The notes beneath the pieces were generated by a model that was given only the letters and a program-made list of their open reading frames with translations, was not told where the DNA came from and made no database searches. From a virus: a stretch of DNA of 23,483 nucleotides. The stretch spans positions 1 through 23,483 of the IMG/VR virus record IMGVR_UViG_3300008516_000108; one strand, given 5' to 3'. Positions within the stretch are counted from its first letter, which is position 1; each line of letters opens with the position of its first letter. This document shows positions 15,067 through 23,483 of the stretch, piece after piece. Position numbers and translations under genes: made by a program.

Positions 15067-16907
15067 TGGCTTTTACTCCTAGATCATTCAATACTATTCT
15101 CACTGATATGGTTGCCTATGTGCAGTCTCGAACAACCCTTACTGACTTTACAGTAGGTTCTTCAATCAGAACTGTTCTGGAAGCAGCTGCCTTGGAGGAT
15201 GATGAGCAGTATTATCAGATGGTGCAGCTCCTTGATATCTTTTCGTACACCACAGCCTCTGGAGAAAACCTAGATAGACGACTTGCTGACTTCAATATCG
15301 TTCGCACAGATGCCCAGACCGCCTTTGGCCTTGTAAGCTTCACTAATGGTAACATTAAGACAGATCTTGCCTCCTCTGATGCTGTATCCGGGAGCACCTC
15401 TGTTGCGGTGTTTGACTCTTCACCATTCCCAGTTACAGGTTTTCCTTACACGATTCGTATCGCAGAAACTACAACAAGGGTTCAAGATGCCTCCGTGCTG
15501 GCGTTAGATACAGCCACCAATACCTTTACGTTGGCCGCTGGCCTTCTTTCCGACTCTGAGGTTGGTGATCGCGTATCTTTGGTTTCTGGTGCTTCTTCTC
15601 AGAGCATACCTATTAGTACTAATATTCAGAGCCCTGCCACAAACACAGAAGATTCTCAGATTTATAGAACTACAGAGAATGCTACTATTCCTGCAGGCAA
15701 CTACTACTCTAACGAAGTAAATATACTCGCTACATCGGCAGGACCTAATGGCAACGCTGGTTCCGGTCGAGTGACCCAATTTGTTGGAGCTGCTCCATTT
15801 ACCGGGGCGGGTGTTACTAACGCCTCCGCTATCTCGGGCGGTTCGTCTAGAGAATCAGACGAAGAACTTAGAGCTAGAGCAGTCGATAAGCTCCAGTCTC
15901 TTTCCCGAGGAACTGTGCTTTCTCTTAAGGCCGAGTCTGTTGGCGTAGCCGATCCAGCAACTGGTCAGCGTGTTATCTCCTCAAATGTTCTTGAGGACTT
16001 TGCAGGAGACCCCGATGAGGTAATTGTCTACGTAGATGACGGTACTGGTCTCACGCCTGATGTTGTTTCCTTTGCGCAAAGCACTATCGTCACAGGAGGA
16101 GGAGGCACTACTGCTAATGCGTTTGAGCTTACTGATGCCACGAACTTTCCTTCTTCAGGGTTTATCTTTATAGAAACTTCTCCCAACACAATTATGGTAG
16201 AATATGTTTCTAAGAGTGGAAACTTTTTAACTTTGGCCACCGCATCTGCTGTAGTCCCTACCGGCGACGAGTTAGTGCGTAGAATTAATGTTATTTCGGA
16301 AGGAACAGAGGATGGACAGAGGCGTTTTTCTCTTAGAAATCCTCCGGTTGTTAGGTCCACTGACTTGATTTGGATTAAAGAACCCGCCGCTACTACTTGG
16401 ACTCAGTTAACTCCTAATACGGAATATGTCCTCAATAAAGGAACTGGCGAGTTTGTCGTTATTGATGTAGCTGGGTTGGGCTTAAACACGGAAGTTATAG
16501 CCTCTTACAGCTACTATACAAATCTCATTGCCGAAGTTCAAAAGGTTTTGGAGGGATTTGAGGACGATAGCGTTAACTACCCCGGCGTAAAGGCTGCGGG
16601 TGTGTTTCTTACGGTAGAAGCTCCTTCTTCCAAGAGAATCACCGTTACAATGTCTATTGCTGCTGAAACTACTTTTGTTGAGACTGACTTGGCCCCATTA
16701 GTACAAACCGCTGTCGAAGACTACATCAGGGGGCTCAAGATTGGTAATGACGTAATTCGTTCTAGAATTGTAGACGCAGCACATGATGTGCAGGGCGTTA
16801 GAAGCGTCTCTGTTTCTGAGCCTTTTTCGGATGTTATTGTGCTAGAAAATGAGCTTCCTACTCCATTTGATTCGAATGACGATTCACTGGTAACAGTGCT
16901 TTCTTAA
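15066..16907 (+). CDS. Baseplate J-like wedge protein with inserted beta modules
   Basis: A 613-residue protein whose ATG shares one base with the previous TAA, preceded by AGGA at 15055-15058. It shows the baseplate J (P2 gpJ / T4 gp6) pattern: N-terminal helices and AALEDDEQYYQMVQLLDIFS with GENLDRRLADF; SRESDEELRARAVDKLQSLS near residue 260-280; and the C-terminal section with VTMSIAAETTFVETDLAPLV, VEDYIRGLKIGNDVIRSRIV and HDVQGVRSVSV. It joins baseplate wedges and triggers sheath contraction. It is about twice the length of P2 gpJ because of inserted segments at residues 108-175 and 351-411, both copies of the shared beta module, plus a region with FSLRNPPVV and a Y.Y strand around 430-490. 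Assignment is firm from the DEELRAR motif and ordering. Confidence 0.88.
   Translation: MAFTPRSFNTILTDMVAYVQSRTTLTDFTVGSSIRTVLEAAALEDDEQYYQMVQLLDIFSYTTASGENLDRRLADFNIVRTDAQTAFGLVSFTNGNIKTDLASSDAVSGSTSVAVFDSSPFPVTGFPYTIRIAETTTRVQDASVLALDTATNTFTLAAGLLSDSEVGDRVSLVSGASSQSIPISTNIQSPATNTEDSQIYRTTENATIPAGNYYSNEVNILATSAGPNGNAGSGRVTQFVGAAPFTGAGVTNASAISGGSSRESDEELRARAVDKLQSLSRGTVLSLKAESVGVADPATGQRVISSNVLEDFAGDPDEVIVYVDDGTGLTPDVVSFAQSTIVTGGGGTTANAFELTDATNFPSSGFIFIETSPNTIMVEYVSKSGNFLTLATASAVVPTGDELVRRINVISEGTEDGQRRFSLRNPPVVRSTDLIWIKEPAATTWTQLTPNTEYVLNKGTGEFVVIDVAGLGLNTEVIASYSYYTNLIAEVQKVLEGFEDDSVNYPGVKAAGVFLTVEAPSSKRITVTMSIAAETTFVETDLAPLVQTAVEDYIRGLKIGNDVIRSRIVDAAHDVQGVRSVSVSEPFSDVIVLENELPTPFDSNDDSLVTVLS
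15387..16298 (+). repeat. Two copies of the shared beta module in baseplate J
   Basis: Copy one at 15387-15590 (SGSTSVAVFD, FPVTGFPYTIRIAE, ATNTFTLAAGL, VGDRVSLVSG) and copy two at 16116-16298 (FELTDATNFPSSGFIFIETS, IMVEYVSKSGNFLTLATA, PTGDELVRRI). The second has the FP..G. / E.V.Y / LTL / G..V order seen many times in the next gene. Confidence 0.6.
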
Positions 16908-16908
16908 T

Positions 16909-19900
16909 ATGACTACAGAGCGCATACAAAGTGATATCAAAGAGGTAAGGGACCAGCTGTCCCTTGACTTCGCTGATAGCGAATATCTAAACGTTATTAG
17001 CCGTAACCTTGGAATGGACCGCCCTATTCTTGGGTATACGGACGATTCGTGGCGTGCGGTTGTCAAGATTCTAGCTCTTGAATATAAGCAGATTGCCAAT
17101 AAGTTCAGGGATGTTCTTGAGATCATTTTTGGGCCTCGTATCACGGAGGTAGCTACTCTGGTAGAGGATGTGATTGTTGGGGATGCTGAGTGTGTCCTGA
17201 ACGACACGAGCAATCTACCGCAGCTAGGCACACTTGTATTCGACGAGGGTTTGGCCTCGGAAGAGACCCTTGCTTACTGCTATATTGACCGGGTAACAAA
17301 TACTGTCTTCCTAGAGACGAACTTCGGGGCGGCGCATAGTGCTCGTAGTTTTGACGCAGAGGAGCCCCTCGTCCTGGTAGACGGTACTAAGGTTGTGTGC
17401 CGAAAGACCAATAACTTCCCAATCACCAACTATCCATACCCTGTTGTACTTGGCAGGGGCACGGCTAATGAGGAAGTAGTTCAAGTAGTAGACAACAACC
17501 TGGTTACAGGAACACTTACCTTAAGTAGTGCTCCTTTGAATAGCCACGATACTATTAGTGTTGGCGATGTCTTTGACCAATTAAACCAGGAGTATTTTGC
17601 AACTTCTAGCTTCCTTCAGCTAGAAGACTCCACTCAGTTTCCTTCTGAGGGTTATATCAAGTTGAGAGCTTCCGGGGACGCTACAGATACAGCTTTTGTT
17701 CTAACTGCTAACACCCCCCTTGCAGCGGACGACTTCGTTCTGCTGGCAGCTGATACGTTTGTAGCGGCTACTAAGGCCGTCCCTGACATGGTGTTCGCTA
17801 ACGTGGCTGGCAGCAGCATAGACATCCAATCTGCAGGAGGTAACTTGCCCTCCTTTGTAGTTGGGGACCGCTTTGAGGTACATAACGCAAATAATCCAGC
17901 GAATAACGCCCTGTATGAGGTTACGGTAGTAACTACAGAAAACGAAGACTATACAGTAACCTCATTGGACGGTACCCCTGCCGATGATGCTTCCCCTACC
18001 ACTAATGAGGAAGTTTCCTACGACGGTGAGGTAGCTGGATACGAAGTAGTATTTACGGGCAACATCACGTCTGCCCTTGCTGGTGTAACCCGTAGGATTG
18101 TTTCTGGTACTGATTCTTATCTCTCGTTCGACGATGACTTCACCGCCCCCGCAGCTGCTCCAGCTACCGGCGACGAGTTTACCCTCTACCCTATTGTTCA
18201 GTATGTTAGTCTAGACTACGACTCCCACACACTCACATTGCGGGCTCCAATCCTGGAGACTAACCTTACTATTCCCCTTAACTCTACAGTAGAGTTGCTG
18301 GTGGTTGAGGAAACAGCTGCCCTTTCCCCAGTAAAGTTCGCGGGTACAGGGTGGGATATTATCCAGACTACCCCACGTTTGGTGGAACTTCTTATCCCAG
18401 AAGATATTCAAGACCCAAATGATCTTCGTAGTTCTTCTCATGTTCACGATTTCACCATCCCTACTACAAGCACCACAAACTCGGTGCAGGTAGACCCCGG
18501 AGAAACTGTTGTAGAGGCAGCGTCCTTCGCTGCTTTCCCAGACGCAGGAACCCTTGAGTTCGACCCAGGAGGAGGCAGCGCTGAGCGTATTGCTTACAAC
18601 AAATACATCTCTGAGGTGAACGTATACGCCCCCGAAGGATCTGGTACACTTATTCTTGCTAACACCAGGGCCTTTCCTTCTACTGGCTCTATAGTTGTCG
18701 ATGTAGGTCTTGATACCGAAGAAACTCTAGTCTATACCGCCAATAACATAACTTCTGGAGAACTTACCCTTTCTGGCACTACATCGTTTGAGCATAAAAT
18801 AGGGGTAATTGTAAAGAACTATACAGAGTTAGCCCTGCAGTCTGGGGCAATAAACACTCACGCTATTGGAACTACCGTTGAGTTTTACCAGCCTAAGTAC
18901 GGTTCTACTAGTATTCCTATAGGGGACTTCAACCAGCAGCAGCATACTTGGCCTGGTCCCTATCTTTACTCCTTGGATGAAAGGGCTGCTACGGGTACAG
19001 TAGCCCTCACTAATGCCGCCTCCCCTGTTCCTGGTGCCTCTAATTTAGCTATAGGACAGTCGTTGGGCAGGTTTGCTCTTGAAGTAGAAGATGGTCTAGC
19101 TTTATTGGAGGGTGCAGCTGTTCCGTTCGATCTTTTGGTGGGACCGGGAACTTCTAAAGAGGAAACTATTCAGGTTGATTCTATTGCCATAAAGGGGAGA
19201 GCTTCTACTACTATAGCCTCAGACCCAGCTTTGGGAGCTACAATTCTTCAAGCAACTTCTCTTTCTCCTCACCCAGCTGGAGAGGGCGGAACCTTCCCTC
19301 CTGAAGGTGGCTACAGAATTGTCATAAACGAGGCTGGAGGAGTTGGCACTCTTGAAGTTGCTTATGTCACTAGCACCGTTACAGTTGTTGACGCTACTGC
19401 AGCTATTGGTGCTGGTGCGGATGGAACTGTGAACATCACAGCTGTTGGGAGCCTGGCTGGTGTAGCAGGCAACGCCGCTACTGTAGAGGTCTTTGAGCCA
19501 GCAGGTACGTCGGCCTTGTCTGCCTCTGCCGTGGGTGGTGTGCTGACGGTGAACCTTGATGTTGTTGCCGGTGTCGCTGGTGCAGGCCCCAACACCGCTA
19601 CTCTTATCGCAGCTGCTATATCTCTCCTTCCTAATTTCAGCGCCGTCGCTTCAGGCACAGGAGCTGATTCTATCATTGACCCAGAAGCTCTTACCTCCTT
19701 TACAGGGGGCATTGATGGGTTCGCTCTAGAAGAGCCCCTTACCATTGACCACCCTAATGGGGCTACTGTGGATCTTATGTCGGACGTTGTGGAGACTAAC
19801 GTTGTCTTGACTAAGAGCCATAATGGTTTCACTTCGTTTACCAATAGGTCCACGGCGTCTGGGGGCGTAAATGCTTATGCCTCTCTTCAAGACACTACTT

Positions 19901-20502
19901 CCGCTAATGAGATAGCTCAGCCCCTGCTTGATAGTATTACTTTGGTTTCTGGCACCGGCCTGGATACAGACGGAGGAAACGTAATATTCAACTTCGGACT
20001 AGGTTTTATCCCAGTGGAAGCCACCATAGACTCTGGAGTTACCGCAGGAGATACACTCATTTCTGTGGACACCTCCGACAATTTCCCCGCGCCAACTTCA
20101 CGATTTGTTGCTATAATAGGGAGAGGGACTCCAAACGAAGAGAAAGTGCTGGTTACCGCGAATAACACCGCCTTGGACCAGTTCACTCTAGGTGATGGCA
20201 CCCACGGAGTTCAATACGACCATGCTATCGGAGAGACAGTTATCTTCGAGCCAGGAGCACAAGAAGCCATAGAATACTCAGAGGTTGATGGAGCTATCCT
20301 TCGCTTTGATCCTGAGATTGTGCTACAATATACTCATTATCCTGTAGAGACTGTGGTAGATTCTTCCGCTACAAGCGACCCTTCCGATAATGGGTTTGAT
20401 TTTCCTTTCCGCATGCCAATCGATATTCTAGTGAGACTACAATACTTGTTAGACATCGTTAGGGCTGCAGGGGTACAAGTGGAACTGATAACACAGAGGT
20501 AA
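16909..20502 (+). CDS. Large modular baseplate protein (tail protein I/gp7-like N-terminus)
   Basis: A 1197-residue protein starting one base after the gpJ stop, without a Shine-Dalgarno, so translation is probably coupled. Residues 1-75 are helical with SEYLNVISRNLGMDRPILGY and DDSWRAVVKILALEYKQIAN, similar to the start of tail protein I or other wedge proteins that bind gpJ. Most of the rest is a string of beta modules (residues 93-159, 160-226, 233 on, 523-573, 577-641, 1038-1116 and weaker ones between). Residues about 822-938 form a different Gly/Ala-rich segment (GAGADGTVNITAVGSLAGVA, GNAATVEVFEP, ATLIAAAISLLPNFSAVASG). The C-terminus returns to a helical end (MPIDILVRLQYLLDIVRAAG). It probably connects wedge and fibre and spans the outer baseplate. 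The exact homologue is uncertain. Confidence 0.78.
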   Translation: MTTERIQSDIKEVRDQLSLDFADSEYLNVISRNLGMDRPILGYTDDSWRAVVKILALEYKQIANKFRDVLEIIFGPRITEVATLVEDVIVGDAECVLNDTSNLPQLGTLVFDEGLASEETLAYCYIDRVTNTVFLETNFGAAHSARSFDAEEPLVLVDGTKVVCRKTNNFPITNYPYPVVLGRGTANEEVVQVVDNNLVTGTLTLSSAPLNSHDTISVGDVFDQLNQEYFATSSFLQLEDSTQFPSEGYIKLRASGDATDTAFVLTANTPLAADDFVLLAADTFVAATKAVPDMVFANVAGSSIDIQSAGGNLPSFVVGDRFEVHNANNPANNALYEVTVVTTENEDYTVTSLDGTPADDASPTTNEEVSYDGEVAGYEVVFTGNITSALAGVTRRIVSGTDSYLSFDDDFTAPAAAPATGDEFTLYPIVQYVSLDYDSHTLTLRAPILETNLTIPLNSTVELLVVEETAALSPVKFAGTGWDIIQTTPRLVELLIPEDIQDPNDLRSSSHVHDFTIPTTSTTNSVQVDPGETVVEAASFAAFPDAGTLEFDPGGGSAERIAYNKYISEVNVYAPEGSGTLILANTRAFPSTGSIVVDVGLDTEETLVYTANNITSGELTLSGTTSFEHKIGVIVKNYTELALQSGAINTHAIGTTVEFYQPKYGSTSIPIGDFNQQQHTWPGPYLYSLDERAATGTVALTNAASPVPGASNLAIGQSLGRFALEVEDGLALLEGAAVPFDLLVGPGTSKEETIQVDSIAIKGRASTTIASDPALGATILQATSLSPHPAGEGGTFPPEGGYRIVINEAGGVGTLEVAYVTSTVTVVDATAAIGAGADGTVNITAVGSLAGVAGNAATVEVFEPAGTSALSASAVGGVLTVNLDVVAGVAGAGPNTATLIAAAISLLPNFSAVASGTGADSIIDPEALTSFTGGIDGFALEEPLTIDHPNGATVDLMSDVVETNVVLTKSHNGFTSFTNRSTASGGVNAYASLQDTTSANEIAQPLLDSITLVSGTGLDTDGGNVIFNFGLGFIPVEATIDSGVTAGDTLISVDTSDNFPAPTSRFVAIIGRGTPNEEKVLVTANNTALDQFTLGDGTHGVQYDHAIGETVIFEPGAQEAIEYSEVDGAILRFDPEIVLQYTHYPVETVVDSSATSDPSDNGFDFPFRMPIDILVRLQYLLDIVRAAGVQVELITQR
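17185..20256 (+). repeat. Array of shared beta modules in the 1197-residue baseplate protein
   Basis: Clearest copies: 17185-17385, 17386-17586 (directly adjacent), a diverged one from 17605, 18475-18627, 18637-18831 (nearly adjacent) and 20020-20256. Common order: V.L..T.NFP..G.., then a strand with GT..EE.V.Y.., then NN...G.LTLS, then H..G..V. Examples are FPITNYPYPVVLGRGTANEE, FPSTGSIVVDVGLDTEETLV and FPAPTSRFVAIIGRGTPNEE. Similarity is at protein level, with no exact long DNA repeats. Confidence 0.7.
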
Positions 20503-20509
20503 TACTTAC

Positions 20510-23483
20510 ATGCCAAAGAAACTAAATATAAGCTCCAATCAGAGAGTTGACCTTGATGATTTCACAAGGGCGGCCTCGGATTATACACAAGAAGGAGACA
20601 ACTTTTCTAGACAGAAGGTACTACTTTCTGGTAACTCTGCAGTCGCTAGAGGCTTTAGGATCGAAATCTCTGACCAGGTAGCGTCCCCTGGAGAGTTCAC
20701 CATCTACAATGGTGTGGGCGTAGACAAGGCTGGAAACATCCTGAACAACGAGCAGCAGGTTGCAGATGCGCGTACTCTTACGCTCGCTGGTGCTGGTCTT
20801 AGTTTTTACGTCGAGATTGAGTACACAGAATCTGAGTCAGATGTTGACTCTCGTGCTTTTTGGGATCCTACTTTTTCGGGCAATAACCCCCCCGGAAAAG
20901 AGTTCACCCTTAACGTTGCTACCCGTCTTACCCCGGATTGGCAGGTTGTGCAGCCTGTAGGCACATCTGCCTTTACCGTTACTGGATCTGTAAATAGTAT
21001 TCGTATTCCTATCGCTATTTTAACGACTAATGGGTCTAACGAGATCACTGGCTTTACAGCGGTAAACGCCGCTACGGTCCTCGCAAGAGACGCAGGAACC
21101 TTGGACACTGAGATCGAGGTTATAGACAGCTTGGTATTTCCGACCACCGGCAATGCTACAGTTGGAGGAACAGCTGTAGCTATTACAGGAAATGATCGTA
21201 CTAACAATATCATTTCGCTTTCAGGTGCTCTTGGCGTAGCTAAAGTTGCGGGGGATATAGTCGTAGAGACTGGCCCAGCCGCTGCTTTTGTGCCACACAG
21301 CGCAGATAGCAGGACGATGCTGTTCTCTGGGGACGAAGAGAGAGGTACCGCCCTAGTTGCAGACCCAGAGGATGGGGCTGCTAGAAGCGATATTCAGCTT
21401 GCTAGCCTAAAAGACCATGTAGACTTCCTATCCGCACAGCTCAGAGAGCTAAAATATGGTAACTCTCGCCCAGGTAATACCTCCACTCCCTCTATTACGT
21501 TCAACACTTCTGCGAGATACTACGAGTACGCAGGTAGCATTGCCGGTGCTAGAGGTTGGTCCTTTACTGTCGGTGATGCGGTTACTTCTTACGGGGATTT
21601 TAACTCGACAGCCGACGACCTAGGGACGCAGTTGCAGGCCGCACATGATTTGCTAGACGTAACCAACGGTGGCTCTATTTTTGTCAAGTCAGGCACTTAC
21701 GTCTGGGATTCCGTACTCAACATTGATCGTCCTTTGACTTTGGTGTTTCAGACAGGCGTTGTCTTAGGAGCAGGAACTTACGCAAGTAATCCTATTTCTA
21801 TTGATGCCGCCGTAAAGGTTGTTGTAGAAGGTATGCCAGCTGCCCCCGCCGCTACTTATCCCTTCCCTGTTATCTGTTCCGACTATAATGGTTTTGAGTT
21901 TAGAGCACATGATAGCTTTCTTCAGGTTGACCTTAGCGGAGCTACTACTGCCGTTACTAATAATGTTGTTCACCTAGAAGACTGTATCTTGACTTGCGAG
22001 ACTACTGCCGGTGCTTTTGTAACTGTCGGTTCTGCCGATGAGAGCTTTAAGTCTATAACGCTGAGTAACTGTGGTCTTAGATACGATGACGCGGTTCCTG
22101 GGACTACCCAAGCTATTATGGCTCTACAACATTCCGGTAGTAGTCTCATCGAAGACTGTATCTTTGACCTTGCCTATAGCACGGGGTCAGCTAGCCAATT
22201 CCTAACGGTATTAACTGGAGTTAACATTGACGAAGAAGAAAGGCTGACTGTTCTTCGTTCTTCTTTCATTGATACAAATACAGGCACGGCAAAGAATCCT
22301 ATTGACTTTGCCGTCACAGCGGGCTGTGTTTTATTCGATGAGTGTTTCTTTGAGGCTGACTGGGCGGCAACAACCGCTTCAGGTGCTGAAAAGTCTTTTA
22401 TTCACAGCCTGGCAACTGAGGTTGTTGTTACTAACTCCCTTTTTAAGGGGATGGATGTTCCCGACGCGACTACAGCAGTGTCTTGGCCTCCAGGCAGTGT
22501 AGATGGTTACGGTTGTTATATCCACTGTGGAGAGCCAATCGGTGAAGCCTGCGCGCTTAGGGTTCAAGATTGCAAATTCTACGGACCAGGCTCCAACAAC
22601 GAAGCTAGTGTGGGAGTCTACTTTACAGGAAATACCCAATCGGTTGTAGAACGGTGTTATTTTAGTGCGTTTGGTATTGGGATCGCTGCCGACTCCGCCG
22701 AGGGCACCCGGATCACAAACAACCACTTTAGAACGTTTGTTACTGATCCAACCATGACTGTAAGCTGCGATCTACTTGTGATGTCCTTCGGCACGCGCGC
22801 TGCCGTCATTAGTGATAACTACTTTGAACACTACTCTGGCTTCGACGGGGTTTTGGGCGATAGCTATAACTGGTATGGCGTTTGGCTAAACACCGATGAT
22901 GGCTACTATGCCGGCTATATAGTTTCTAATAACAACTTTGAATTCAGAAATTCAGGAGGCAACGTAACCGCTCTTAAGCTGCCCGAGTATTTCGATATTT
23001 TCACGGGATCCGCGTCACCTGAAGTGGTCTCGGGCAATACCTTCTCCTCTAACTATAATAGAGGCACCGCATCCAGTATTACCGAAAGTACTATTACAGC
23101 TATTTGGTCAGACCTATCTGGGACAGGGAATTTTGGTTATGCTAGAAATCTTACAATCTCCGATAACAGTATTTATATAGACCATAACAGCGCCGCCCGT
23201 GGAGATATATATGGAATTTATCTATGGTGGGGCAGCGAAAACCTACCTGGATATCAGGGCGGTACGACTATTACTGGCAACTCTATTTCGGTGTATCATG
23301 GAGGTTACGGAGATGCTTTTGGTATTTTCTACCAGGGAGTGAAGGGTACGATCTCACATAACACCATCGCCGTCGCAGGAGGGAGTGGAACTCCGGGCAC
23401 CAATAGCTACGCTGCCTATTTGAGTGGAGGTTGGCTAAACTTCGACAATAACGTGATAGGCGTCCGAACTGACTGTGATGACG
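20510..23483 (+). CDS. Beta-helix tail fibre/tail spike, C-terminus beyond the window
   Basis: An open frame from ATG 20510 to the last base, at least 991 residues, preceded by AGAGG at 20495-20499. The N-terminal 300 residues are probably the baseplate-binding part (LNISSNQRVDLDDFTRAASD, FTIYNGVGVDKAGN) and include one shared beta module at residues 201-253 (VIDSLVFPTTGNATVGG, NIISLSGALGVAKVAGDIVV). A helical stretch (SDIQLASLKDHVDFLSAQLR) around residues 298-320 could form a trimeric coil. From about residue 370 it reads like a pectate-lyase-type beta helix: LQAAHDLLDVTNGGSIFVKS, then many rungs with an Asn at the turn (ISDNYFEHY, VSNNNFEFR, ISDNSIYI, ITGNSISV, ISHNTIAV). Such proteins bind or cut surface polysaccharide. 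The catalytic residues cannot be placed by eye. Confidence 0.85.
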   Translation, partial: MPKKLNISSNQRVDLDDFTRAASDYTQEGDNFSRQKVLLSGNSAVARGFRIEISDQVASPGEFTIYNGVGVDKAGNILNNEQQVADARTLTLAGAGLSFYVEIEYTESESDVDSRAFWDPTFSGNNPPGKEFTLNVATRLTPDWQVVQPVGTSAFTVTGSVNSIRIPIAILTTNGSNEITGFTAVNAATVLARDAGTLDTEIEVIDSLVFPTTGNATVGGTAVAITGNDRTNNIISLSGALGVAKVAGDIVVETGPAAAFVPHSADSRTMLFSGDEERGTALVADPEDGAARSDIQLASLKDHVDFLSAQLRELKYGNSRPGNTSTPSITFNTSARYYEYAGSIAGARGWSFTVGDAVTSYGDFNSTADDLGTQLQAAHDLLDVTNGGSIFVKSGTYVWDSVLNIDRPLTLVFQTGVVLGAGTYASNPISIDAAVKVVVEGMPAAPAATYPFPVICSDYNGFEFRAHDSFLQVDLSGATTAVTNNVVHLEDCILTCETTAGAFVTVGSADESFKSITLSNCGLRYDDAVPGTTQAIMALQHSGSSLIEDCIFDLAYSTGSASQFLTVLTGVNIDEEERLTVLRSSFIDTNTGTAKNPIDFAVTAGCVLFDECFFEADWAATTASGAEKSFIHSLATEVVVTNSLFKGMDVPDATTAVSWPPGSVDGYGCYIHCGEPIGEACALRVQDCKFYGPGSNNEASVGVYFTGNTQSVVERCYFSAFGIGIAADSAEGTRITNNHFRTFVTDPTMTVSCDLLVMSFGTRAAVISDNYFEHYSGFDGVLGDSYNWYGVWLNTDDGYYAGYIVSNNNFEFRNSGGNVTALKLPEYFDIFTGSASPEVVSGNTFSSNYNRGTASSITESTITAIWSDLSGTGNFGYARNLTISDNSIYIDHNSAARGDIYGIYLWWGSENLPGYQGGTTITGNSISVYHGGYGDAFGIFYQGVKGTISHNTIAVAGGSGTPGTNSYAAYLSGGWLNFDNNVIGVRTDCDD
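21110..21268 (+). repeat. One shared beta module in the fibre N-terminal part
   Basis: Residues 201-253 keep the order: VIDSLVFPTTGN strand, GGTAVAITG, NNIISLSGALG, then VAGDIVV. It is compact compared with the copies in the preceding gene and lies between the N-terminal attachment part and the helical stretch. Confidence 0.5.

Noticed and set aside
1-23483. tRNA genes, CRISPR arrays, insertion sequences, introns or a diversity-generating retroelement
   Set aside because: I saw no tRNA-like clover leaf, no regular spaced repeats, no transposase or reverse transcriptase frame, and nearly all of the window is accounted for by structural genes.

Overview
This window is a densely packed, single-strand stretch of the tail module of a tailed dsDNA phage (Caudoviricetes) with a contractile tail, that is, a myovirus or a prophage of that type. 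Every gene I accept reads on the + strand, gaps are mostly below 40 bases, several genes touch or overlap at stop/start codons, and the order is the usual one for contractile tails: neck/terminator-type protein, sheath, tube, tail-assembly chaperones with a frameshift, tape measure, hub, spike, wedge proteins, baseplate J, then a fibre/spike. Nothing in the window identifies the host. The Shine-Dalgarno sites are ordinary bacterial AGGAG types. Peptidoglycan-directed domains (M23, LysM-like) and a beta-helix tail spike point to a host with a thick wall and/or a surface polysaccharide coat, but I cannot name a phylum.

Layout. Bases 1-720 hold the end of a small structural protein and a 92-residue basic protein. 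Bases 734-4263 hold the large tail sheath and an unrecognised 303-residue protein, followed by a terminator-like hairpin. Bases 4378-4800 encode the tail tube, followed by a long two-part stem-loop. Bases 4880-5738 encode the tail assembly chaperone pair, whose second half lies in the +1 (or -2) frame. Bases 5773-7794 encode the tape measure, which starts with TTG. Bases 7801-16907 are the inner baseplate: a hub with an M23 peptidase built in, an OB-fold spike-like protein, an unknown 191-residue protein, a LysM/gp25-like fusion, and baseplate J. Bases 16909-20502 encode a 1197-residue modular baseplate protein, and 20510 to the window end encodes a beta-helix fibre or tail spike that runs off the edge.

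How the genes work together. Sheath and tube form the contractile tail, with length set by the tape measure and assembly helped by the chaperones. Hub and spike form the piercing centre, and the M23 peptidase probably opens the cell wall. The LysM/gp25 fusion, gpJ and the 1197-residue protein would form the wedges, and the last protein would contact the host surface.

The most unusual theme is a short beta-rich module of about 55-80 residues, with core pattern [D..F..G / E.V.Y / N.LTLSPA / H or D..G / V]. It recurs in at least five different proteins here: sheath (3 copies), the 303-residue protein (2), gpJ (2), the 1197-residue protein (5 or more) and the fibre (1). It looks like a mobile building block spread through one virion. 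Other points of interest are the +1/-2 chaperone frameshift, the hub with an internal peptidase, the gp25-like domain fused to a LysM protein, and the RNA structures that separate sheath, tube and chaperone expression.
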